Of a stretch of 23,212 nucleotides of DNA, positions 1-6,205 are shown one piece after another; positions within the stretch are counted from its first letter, which is position 1; each line of letters begins with the position of its first letter. Below the pieces are notes generated by a model. It searched no databases and was not told where the DNA came from. It saw only the letters and a program-made list of their open reading frames with translations. Made by a program: the position numbers and the translations under genes. This stretch comes from Pelosinus fermentans (lineage in GTDB: Bacteria; Bacillota; Negativicutes; DSM-13327). The stretch lies in NCBI GenBank assembly GCA_002434245.1, contig DJJR01000031.1, positions 1 to 23,212 on the forward strand. The letters run 5' to 3'.

Positions 1-29
1 TTAAATATATTATACGAGGAGGGGTTTTC

Positions 30-341
30 ATGAAAAGCTTTGTTAAAAAAGGAATCATTTACTCACTAATCGGGATCATGCAACTTGGTATAGGGGCGTC
101 AGTAATTGAAGCATCACCTAAACATGAACAGCGAAGCCATAAGCAGCATTGGAATGATCGAGATCAGCGGGATCGTAAAATAGAGGAAGAAAGAAAACGT
201 CATGAAAGAGAAATGCAACGGCGTGATCATGAAGAAGAGTGGCAATGGAAGGAACGCCAGGAAAGGGAAAAAGATCATCATGAAGAAGTCATGAGGACAC
301 TTGGAGGAATTGCATTGCTTTATATCCTAACAAATAATTAA
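30..341 (+). CDS. small secreted, highly charged protein (paralogue 1)
   Basis: This 103-residue protein has a Lys-rich N-terminus, a hydrophobic segment (about residues 8-25) and an Ala-Ser-Pro junction near residue 29, which looks like a Sec signal peptide with cleavage after an IEA-type site. The mature part is almost entirely charged residues (Arg, Glu, Lys, Asp, His, with Trp and Gln), then a short hydrophobic tail (GGIALLYILTNN). A GAGGAGG ribosome binding site precedes the ATG. It is the close paralogue of the next gene: both share the 'MQ-G-GAS-IEASP' signal region and the 'RHEREM' repeat unit. I recognise no family. The composition suggests an extracytoplasmic solvent-exposed helical protein, perhaps binding metal or envelope polymers, but this is a guess. 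The start is near the window edge, so an upstream promoter cannot be judged. Confidence 0.7.
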   Translation: MKSFVKKGIIYSLIGIMQLGIGASVIEASPKHEQRSHKQHWNDRDQRDRKIEEERKRHEREMQRRDHEEEWQWKERQEREKDHHEEVMRTLGGIALLYILTNN

Positions 342-366
342 TAGATACATACGAGGAGGAGAGTAC

Positions 367-702
367 ATGAAAGGAATTGTAAAAAAAATAGCCATATACT
401 CTATGGTTGGTATCATGCAAGTTGGTTTTGGTGCATCGATAATAGAAGCTTCTCCATTACAAAATAATCCTACTCCTATGCAACTAGGATATGACAGGCA
501 TGATCAAGGTCGTGATAGACATGATCGTGAACGCTGGGACAGAGAAAGACAGAGGCAAGAACGTCTTGAAAATGAACGGCACGAACGAGAAATGAAGCGT
601 CGACCCCATGAGACGAGAAAGCAATGGCGTGAACGGCAAAAACATGAGAATCAACGTCATGAAAGAGAATTGCGTAACATCAGGGAGCACAGGTACAGAT
701 AA
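367..702 (+). CDS. small secreted, highly charged protein (paralogue 2)
   Basis: This 111-residue protein has a signal peptide nearly identical in design to its upstream neighbour (hydrophobic residues about 8-25, junction IEASP). The mature part is rich in Arg, Glu, His and Asp, with repeated HDR/RHERE-type units (for example GYDRHDQGRDRHDRERWDRE), so it may form a long charged helix. It lacks the hydrophobic C-terminal tail of the first paralogue and ends in HRYR. The start has a strong GAGGAGGAG site. It lies 25 bases after the first gene, so the two are probably co-transcribed and arose by tandem duplication followed by divergence. Function is unknown. Confidence 0.7.
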   Translation: MKGIVKKIAIYSMVGIMQVGFGASIIEASPLQNNPTPMQLGYDRHDQGRDRHDRERWDRERQRQERLENERHEREMKRRPHETRKQWRERQKHENQRHERELRNIREHRYR

Positions 703-766
703 GCCCAAAGTCTGGTACTTTTCACAGATATCCTTGTTCTTGCCAGTAGATGATTTTCATAGCATT

Positions 767-796
767 TTGAAAAAACCATAAAAAGGAAGCTGTAAT
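767..796 (+). promoter_or_regulatory. possible sigma-70-type promoter of the lipoprotein gene
   Basis: TTGAAA at 767-772 and TGTAAT at 791-796 are separated by 18 bases and lie about 85 bases before the lipoprotein ATG. The hexamers are good but not perfect, and the A/T-rich context makes chance matches likely. Confidence 0.35.
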
Positions 797-880
797 ATGG
801 CTGACGAAAATCTATTTTTATGATAAGATGCAAGTATACATAACTAGTTTATGTTATTTTATGCAGAAGGAGAATAAGGA

Positions 881-1348
881 ATGCTTAAGAAAAATGTAAA
901 AGTACTATTGACTGTTAGTATGTTAATCCTTGTGATATTAGTGGCTGGTTGTGGCGGTTCATCAGGAGTTAAACGGGTAGCTGGATTGAGTACAACAGAA
1001 ACGGTAACCACCTTTTTTGACGCAGCTAAGAATAACCGTATGTCAGAAGCTGGTTTATATGTATCAAACGCTTCTAAGAATGATCCTAAAACCGTGTTAA
1101 AGTTTATGAAGGGACAATCGGGAATCCAAGAAATTAAGAATACAAATATTGTATCCATTAAGCAGGTTGCACAAGAAAGTAATTACGCAGCTGTTGTTGT
1201 AACAATTCAGGAGCAAAACACTGTCAAAATGAGTGTTAAGCCCGTGGGCCTGGAAAAAATAAATGGTGAGTGGTATATTGTAGATTTCGATCAAATCTAT
1301 AATGGTGCCAAATACAAAGTGTTGCAGCAGCTGCTTGCCAATATATAA
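881..1348 (+). CDS. small DUF4878-like lipoprotein
   Basis: This 155-residue protein begins with a lipoprotein signal peptide: KKN basic start, hydrophobic stretch, and the lipobox LVAGC followed by GGSSG, so the mature protein should be lipidated on the Cys near residue 24. The rest reads like a DUF4878/NTF2-like fold: an early helix 'TVTTFFDAAKNNRMSEAGLYVSN', then strands, with the closing 'LEKINGEWYIVDF' strand typical of the family. Such proteins are envelope-anchored and of unknown function. The ATG at 881 is preceded by AGAAGGAGAATAAGGA, a strong site. A strong terminator directly follows, so it is probably monocistronic. Family assignment is by motif memory and moderately sure; the lipoprotein call is firm. 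Confidence 0.8.
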   Translation: MLKKNVKVLLTVSMLILVILVAGCGGSSGVKRVAGLSTTETVTTFFDAAKNNRMSEAGLYVSNASKNDPKTVLKFMKGQSGIQEIKNTNIVSIKQVAQESNYAAVVVTIQEQNTVKMSVKPVGLEKINGEWYIVDFDQIYNGAKYKVLQQLLANI

Positions 1349-1356
1349 TGCACCTA

Positions 1357-1400
1357 AAACTCTGGTAAAATAGTGTATGCTATTCTACCAGAGTTTTTTG
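1357..1400 (+). terminator. Rho-independent terminator after the lipoprotein gene
   Basis: AACTCTGGTAAAATAG pairs with CTATTCTACCAGAGTT with one internal mismatch around a TGTATG loop, and is followed by a T-run. It starts 8 bases after the stop codon. Confidence 0.9.
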
Positions 1401-1410
1401 TAAAAAGCCC

Positions 1411-1508
1411 GTGAACCGCGAAGATAATGAAGAAATGCAAAGAACGCGAAGGAGATTGTGGATATGTAATCTTCCCAGCCTTCCTATTCTTCGCGTCTTC
1501 GTGGTTCA
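1411..1508. repeat. inverted-repeat element with CGCGAAG-type arms, likely dispersed repeat
   Basis: The left end TGAACCGCGAAGA (1412-1424) is matched by the reverse complement of the right end (1496-1508), TGAACCACGAAGA, with one mismatch in 13. Inside, further pieces CGCGAAGG (1445-1452) on the left and ACGCGAAGAATAGGAAGG on the opposite strand of the right half repeat the same theme. No credible ORF runs through it. The 'ACCACGAAGACGCGAAG' motif resembles short palindromic elements scattered between genes in many bacteria; only one copy lies in this window, so its dispersed nature is inferred. Confidence 0.5.
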
Positions 1509-1554
1509 AAAGGTTTATTTTTTTAGGACGCATCAGCCTTTTTCTTATATGCAA

Positions 1555-1596
1555 TTGAAACTTTTACTTTTCACTATACGATATTTTTAGTATAGT
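1555..1596 (+). promoter_or_regulatory. promoter with overlapping palindrome upstream of the six-gene operon
   Basis: TTGAAA (1555-1560) and TACGAT (1577-1582) with a 16-base spacer form a plausible promoter. A perfect 7-bp inverted repeat, ACTATAC (1573-1579) and GTATAGT (1590-1596), with a 10-base spacer overlaps the -10 element, as expected of an operator. The binding protein is unknown. Confidence 0.4.
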
Positions 1597-1633
1597 AATG
1601 AATGAGTTAATAAATAAATAGGAGTTGAATGCC

Positions 1634-2773
1634 ATGCATTTTACTTATTATATGCCAACTAAAATATTCTTTGGCTGTGGTGAGTTTGAAAAGGCTCCCG
1701 CTTATATTAAAACCCTTGGCAAAAAGGTTCTGATTGTTACAGGTAAGTATGCGATGAATAAATATGGTTTCACCAAGAGGTTAGTTGATGGTCTTGCTGG
1801 TTTAGGCATTGAATCCATGGTATATGAAGGAATTAGTGCCAACCCTCTGGCTAGCGAAGTCAACGCTTGTGCTCAAAAATTTTCTAGCTGGCAGCCTGAG
1901 GTTGTAGTAGCCTTGGGTGGTGGCAGTGCCATTGATGCTGGGAAAGGTATTCTTCTTGGTTTGTCCACAGGAGAAAAAGTGGAGCCTTATTTATTAGGCC
2001 AGTTACCGATTATTCATGTTGATATTCCTCTTGTAGCGATTCCTACTACGGCAGGTACAGGATCTGAAACCAATTGGGCGGCTATTTTAACCGACGAGAG
2101 CACTGGTACGAAGACTAGTTTTCGTCATAAAGGTTTCTTTCCTGCCATTGCTATCGTTGACCCAAAACTGACATTGTCTTTATCACCTGAAACTACAGTA
2201 GAGACCGGTTTTGATGTCTTTGCTCATGGGGTAGAGACCTATATATCAAAAAGCGGGCTAAGTCCTTTGGTTGGCAGCAATTCTCTAAAAGCGATACAAT
2301 TGGTAGGGCAATATTTGCCTCAGGTTTTAGCAGATGGTCAAAATAGTACTGCACGTACCTATATGATGTATGCCAGTATGCTGATGGGTTTTAATTTAGC
2401 TAACTCCAGCACTTGTCTGCCTCACCGCTTACAGTATCCGATTGGTGTAAAAACCAATAGCAGTCACGGCAGCGGATTAATGGCTCTCTTTGAAAGCTGG
2501 CTGGATTTGACCTATGAGATTTCCAAAGAGAAATTCAATCATATTGGAGAAGCATTACATGGCACCAGATGCTCTAATAAGAGGGAATTTATGCATGTTT
2601 ATCGCCAATTTAGGCAAAGTATAAATATAAATCCTAGTTTGGCGGATTTTTCTTTAACAAAAGCGGATGTGAGTTATTTGGCAAGTAAAGTAACAGGTAA
2701 CTTGTCCAATGATCCGGCAGGAGAGATTCCGGGTATTGTGGAGAAGATATATGATGGGGCGTTTTATAAATGA
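1634..2773 (+). CDS. iron-containing (group III) alcohol dehydrogenase
   Basis: A 379-residue Fe-dependent alcohol dehydrogenase, cytosolic, expected to interconvert an alcohol and an aldehyde or ketone with NAD(P)H. The nucleotide-binding loop GGGSAID is at about 95-101, PTTAGTGSE at 137-145. The metal ligands of the family are all present with FucO-like spacing: D194, H198 (DVFAHGVE), H264 (LPHRLQ) and H278 (SSHGSG). The His usually found four residues after the third ligand is Tyr here. An in-frame TTG lies at 1625 but directly abuts the AGGAG (1620-1624), so I prefer the ATG at 1634, nine bases away. Its stop overlaps the next start (ATGA), coupling it to a polyprenyl-phosphate sugar operon; the substrate may therefore be a sugar or polyol intermediate rather than a fermentation alcohol. 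This last point is inference. Confidence 0.88.
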   Translation: MHFTYYMPTKIFFGCGEFEKAPAYIKTLGKKVLIVTGKYAMNKYGFTKRLVDGLAGLGIESMVYEGISANPLASEVNACAQKFSSWQPEVVVALGGGSAIDAGKGILLGLSTGEKVEPYLLGQLPIIHVDIPLVAIPTTAGTGSETNWAAILTDESTGTKTSFRHKGFFPAIAIVDPKLTLSLSPETTVETGFDVFAHGVETYISKSGLSPLVGSNSLKAIQLVGQYLPQVLADGQNSTARTYMMYASMLMGFNLANSSTCLPHRLQYPIGVKTNSSHGSGLMALFESWLDLTYEISKEKFNHIGEALHGTRCSNKREFMHVYRQFRQSININPSLADFSLTKADVSYLASKVTGNLSNDPAGEIPGIVEKIYDGAFYK

Positions 2774-3678
2774 GCCTTTGGGAGCAGACGATAATAAAGA
2801 AAGATAAAGCTGGGGACAAGATTTTGCCCTATCTAATGGTATTGCGTCCGAAACAGTGGACCAAGAATTTGTTAGTGTTTGCTGCGTTGATTTTTTCCAT
2901 TAAAACCGTATCTGTGGATATGTTGGTACAATCAGCTGTTGCTTTCATTTTGTTTTGTACGACATCAGGCTGTGTTTACATTATAAATGATTATATTGAC
3001 CGGGAAGCCGATGGCAACCATCCGGAGAAATGCAATCGTCCCATTGCTTCTGGCAGGTTACATCCGTTGGGGGCATTAGTATTTGGAAGTGTTTTATTAT
3101 GCAGTTCACTTATAGCTGCATTTATAGCAGAGCCTTGGCTTAGTCTGTTACTTTTCGGATATTTTGTGGTGAATGTAGCATATTCTGTAAAGTTAAAGCA
3201 GATTGTAATAATTGACATTATGGTCATTGCCTTTGGGTTTGTTCTGCGGGCCATAGGGGGAGGATTAGCTATTAATGTTTCTTTTACTCCCTGGTTTTTA
3301 ATTTGCACCATGCTATTGGCTTTATTTTTAGCCATCAGCAAACGCAGACATGAGCTATATTTGCTCAGCCATCATAAAGGTGAGCACCGCAAGGTATTAG
3401 AACAATATTCTCCTGCATTATTGGATCAATTAAATAGTATTGTTACTACAGCGGCGATTATGAGCTATTCTTTATTTACCTTTACATCAGGCCATACCAT
3501 TCAACTAATGTGGACCATTCCTCTCGTCATGTATGGAATCTTTCGCTACCTGTATTTAATTCATATAGAAGGACAAGGGGGAAGACCCGAAAAAGTACTG
3601 GTAGAAGATAGTCATATTTTAGGCACTGTTTTATTGTTTGCTGTTATGGTTGTGACTATTTTATATTACTTTGAGTAA
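2770..3678 (+). CDS. UbiA-family decaprenyl-phosphate phosphoribosyltransferase-like protein
   Basis: A 302-residue polytopic UbiA-superfamily prenyltransferase of the branch that uses polyprenyl phosphate and phosphoribosyl pyrophosphate (Rv3806c/NoeC type) to make polyprenyl-phospho-5-phosphoribose. Evidence: LRPKQWTKN near residue 25, the first Asp-rich motif NDYIDREADGNHP (73-85, with D77 and D81) followed by K-NRPIASG as in Rv3806c, and the second region YSVKLKQIVIIDI (138-150) then GFVLRAIGGG. About eight to nine membrane helices are expected. The start overlaps the upstream stop by four bases and has only a weak G-rich site, consistent with translational coupling. NDxxDxEAD with the HPxKxxRPIA context distinguishes it from quinone or heme prenyltransferases. 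Lipid chain length and sugar are not readable from sequence. Confidence 0.88.
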   Translation: MSLWEQTIIKKDKAGDKILPYLMVLRPKQWTKNLLVFAALIFSIKTVSVDMLVQSAVAFILFCTTSGCVYIINDYIDREADGNHPEKCNRPIASGRLHPLGALVFGSVLLCSSLIAAFIAEPWLSLLLFGYFVVNVAYSVKLKQIVIIDIMVIAFGFVLRAIGGGLAINVSFTPWFLICTMLLALFLAISKRRHELYLLSHHKGEHRKVLEQYSPALLDQLNSIVTTAAIMSYSLFTFTSGHTIQLMWTIPLVMYGIFRYLYLIHIEGQGGRPEKVLVEDSHILGTVLLFAVMVVTILYYFE

Positions 3679-3715
3679 AAATCCCAATGAAATTTAGTAG
3701 TGAGGTAATATATAA

Positions 3716-4060
3716 ATGAAAGATTTACTATTAATTCTCATCTCGGTAACCATTGGTGCAGTAGGTCAAATTGCCTTTAAATTAGGTGCCATGCAAATGG
3801 TTCAAAATCCTGGTATTACAATAATAGAAAAAATAAAATGGCCGATTGTGCTGGGACTATTTTTGTATGGTATTAGCACAATACTATGGATTATGGCTTT
3901 GAAAAAAGTAGAACTTAGCTATGCCTATCCTATGGTAAGTTTAGGCTATATTCTAGTGTTTATTGCCTCCTATTTTATTTTTCATGAACCCATAAACTGG
4001 CTAAGGATGGGTGGAATGCTCTTTATTATAGCGGGCATTACCTTAGTAGCCAAATCCTAG
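3716..4060 (+). CDS. small DMT/SMR-type membrane transporter (EmrE/ArnE-like)
   Basis: A 114-residue four-helix membrane protein of the drug/metabolite transporter superfamily: helix 1 with GAVGQIAFKLGA, helix 2 about 41-60, helix 3 with LSYAYPMVSLGYILVFIASY, and helix 4 MGGMLFIIAGITLVAKS. Length and layout match EmrE and the ArnE/ArnF half-flippases that move undecaprenyl-phosphate-linked aminoarabinose. Sitting between a polyprenyl-phosphate pentosyltransferase and a phosphatase, a role as flippase of the lipid-linked sugar is more likely than drug efflux, though that is inference. The Glu of EmrE helix 1 (E14) has no equivalent in helix 1 here, where Q18 and K22 are the polar residues, which also argues against classical multidrug antiport. 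The GTGAGGT site lies about 10 bases before the ATG. Confidence 0.75.
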   Translation: MKDLLLILISVTIGAVGQIAFKLGAMQMVQNPGITIIEKIKWPIVLGLFLYGISTILWIMALKKVELSYAYPMVSLGYILVFIASYFIFHEPINWLRMGGMLFIIAGITLVAKS

Positions 4061-4072
4061 GAGGATGTTACA

Positions 4073-4483
4073 TTGGATTATAAATATGCCGTAATACCTG
4101 TTATTGCTTGGTTCGCAGCAGGTACAGTTAAATTTATCGTAAATTATATTCGTTTTCGCAAAGAGGCCGTCACTTTAATTGGTAATGGGGGATTTCCAAG
4201 CACTCATACGACTGTCATTAGCAGTACCGTTTTTTTTATTGGTTTATCAGAAGGAATTAATCAGCCAATATTTAGTTTGGGCGTAGCAGTGCTTATGATT
4301 ACTATGTTTGATGCAATGGGGATCAGGCGGGCATTAGGAAAACAGGCTGCGATGATCAATCAACATATAGGACCTCATCAACTTACAAAACCATTAAGAG
4401 AGCGGCAGGGGCATACTCCCGTTGAGGTATTGGGGGGGCTTATAGTAGGATTCTTATTGGCTTTTGTTTTTTATCGTATGTAA
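4073..4483 (+). CDS. divergent PAP2 (DUF212) family membrane phosphatase-like protein
   Basis: A 136-residue membrane protein of the divergent PAP2 family (YuiD-like). Visible family signatures are GNGGFPSTHTT (37-47), MFDAMGIRRALGKQAAMIN (78-96) and RERQGHTPVEVLGG (109-122), which hold the expected catalytic Ser/His set, with H114 and E118. Three to four helices are predicted. PAP2 proteins dephosphorylate phospholipid or polyprenyl phosphate substrates; in this operon it could remove the 5-phosphate from the polyprenyl-phosphoribose, the step of Rv3807c in mycobacteria (inference). The start is TTG, supported by AGGAGG (4059-4064) which overlaps the previous stop codon and lies eight bases upstream. 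No ATG nearby would keep the N-terminal helix. Confidence 0.85.
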   Translation: MDYKYAVIPVIAWFAAGTVKFIVNYIRFRKEAVTLIGNGGFPSTHTTVISSTVFFIGLSEGINQPIFSLGVAVLMITMFDAMGIRRALGKQAAMINQHIGPHQLTKPLRERQGHTPVEVLGGLIVGFLLAFVFYRM

Positions 4484-4507
4484 CGGATTTTAGTTGGGAG
4501 GAAATAT

Positions 4508-6205
4508 ATGCTAGGAAGCTTTTCTTTTATAGTAGGGCTAACCTTATTGGCCTTTATGTTTTTTATTTTAGCGCTGTCAGCTATTGGATTTGGAATGGGC
4601 ATACCCTTGCTGCCCATTCATTTATGGCTGTCAGCTGCTGGTAGTCTTATCTTTGTTTTTGTTAGCGGAATTTTTTACAAAAAAGAAAATAAGTGGAAAT
4701 GGCTCCTTAGTATAGGGAGTCTGTCCGTATTGTTAATGTACTTTTTTATGTTGATAAGTGGTTTGTTTTATGATATCTCCTATGATGGGCAGGTGTATCA
4801 TCAAGAAGCAGTCATACAACTGGTTAATCACTGGAATCCTTTTCAGCAGTATTTGACAAAAGAACAGTCCCAGTCTGCTATGCTCCTCAATCACTATGCA
4901 AAAGGGCCATGGATCTATGAAGCGGTCTTATATACGGTAACAGGACAAATCGAACAGAGCAAAGCCTTCAATTTTCTATTAATCGCAGCATCTTTTCTAT
5001 TGACGTTTTCTGCGTTACAAAATAGCCAGAGATATAGTGTCAACCAAGCCATATTTTTTAGCTTGCTGTTGGCTTTTAATCCGGTAAGCATGTATCAATC
5101 CCTAAGCTTTTACATCGATGGGCAATTGGCATCTTTATTATTATGTTTACTGGCTTTATCCTACCAAATGATCAGGCAGTATGATATATTTGTTTTAGCT
5201 GGTTTTATCATGAGCATTGGTTTGTTGGTGAATGTAAAATTTACCGGTATCGTATATGCTGTTGCCTGTATAGGCTTACTGGGCGGGTGGCTATGGCTGC
5301 TAAGGAGACGAGAAAGTTATTGGAATCTTGGAAAAGCGGCAGTCATCGCTTTGGTTGCGGGGATTTGCATACTTGGTTATAATCCGTATATAACCAACAG
5401 CCTTTTTTATGGACATCCTTTTTATCCCTTATATGGTGCAGGATCAAAGTCGATGGATATTATGACCAGTAATTCCCCAAAGGGTTTTTTACAAATGAGT
5501 GGAATAAAGAAACTATATGTTGCTAATTTCTCTATGGCTACGAATCAGTTTGATATGGAAGAACCCGTGGTAAAGCCTCCTTTTCGTGTCACTGCACAAG
5601 AGCTTAGACCTTTCATTTATGGCGCGGATATTCGAATTGGGGGATTTGGTCCTTGGTTTAGCGGTATGCTGGTGATTAGTGGTCTTATCTTGCTATTCTT
5701 ATTCTGGTCTCCTAAGAAGAAGGATACATTTTATGGGGTAGGTCTGGTCGTAAGTATTATGATATCAGCACTCATCAATCCGGAATCTTGGTGGGCGCGA
5801 TATGTGCCGCAAATTTGGTTCGCCTGCATTTGCCTTGCACTCATCGCCTGGTCCAATCAGAAAAAAGCAATTCGTTATCTCGGAGGGATTCTAACAGGAG
5901 CGGCTGTGATCAATCTGGCCTTAATTTCCTATCCCTATATTCTTGGCAATTATTACTGTACCCAGGCGCTAAGACAAGAATTAAAAGAGATTGCTGCATA
6001 TCATAATCCCATTAATGTGTGTTTTGGCGAGTTTACCTCGAACTATGTGCGGTTTGCCCAAAACAATATTTCCTTTGTGGATGCGCCGGCAGATATTGCT
6101 GACATGAACATCGAGGTCATGAGGTACAACTATTTAACTGCTCCAGCGAAAGAACAATCATTAGCAGCTATTTTTGCAAAAGAAAGGATGGATGAACATG
6201 AATAA
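4508..6205 (+). CDS. polytopic GT-C-like membrane glycosyltransferase
   Basis: A 565-residue protein with roughly 12 membrane helices. The large loop after the third helix carries YDISYDGQVYHQEAV (88-102), the acidic 'D-G-x-x-Y-H' motif typical of GT-C enzymes, which use polyprenyl-phosphate sugars outside the membrane. A soluble-looking stretch follows about residue 320, and a short extracytoplasmic tail ends the protein. I do not recognise a specific family; DUF-type or GT39/ArnT-like relatives are possible. Its place after the lipid-linked pentose genes suggests it transfers that pentose to an envelope acceptor (inference). Its end overlaps the next coding region by eight bases, so the two products are probably made in fixed ratio. 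A GGGAGG site lies before the ATG. Confidence 0.72.
   Translation: MLGSFSFIVGLTLLAFMFFILALSAIGFGMGIPLLPIHLWLSAAGSLIFVFVSGIFYKKENKWKWLLSIGSLSVLLMYFFMLISGLFYDISYDGQVYHQEAVIQLVNHWNPFQQYLTKEQSQSAMLLNHYAKGPWIYEAVLYTVTGQIEQSKAFNFLLIAASFLLTFSALQNSQRYSVNQAIFFSLLLAFNPVSMYQSLSFYIDGQLASLLLCLLALSYQMIRQYDIFVLAGFIMSIGLLVNVKFTGIVYAVACIGLLGGWLWLLRRRESYWNLGKAAVIALVAGICILGYNPYITNSLFYGHPFYPLYGAGSKSMDIMTSNSPKGFLQMSGIKKLYVANFSMATNQFDMEEPVVKPPFRVTAQELRPFIYGADIRIGGFGPWFSGMLVISGLILLFLFWSPKKKDTFYGVGLVVSIMISALINPESWWARYVPQIWFACICLALIAWSNQKKAIRYLGGILTGAAVINLALISYPYILGNYYCTQALRQELKEIAAYHNPINVCFGEFTSNYVRFAQNNISFVDAPADIADMNIEVMRYNYLTAPAKEQSLAAIFAKERMDEHE

Noticed and set aside
1354..1554. 66-residue minus-strand frame over the terminator and repeat
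   Set aside because: It reads through the terminator hairpin and the inverted repeat; no ribosome site and no family resemblance.
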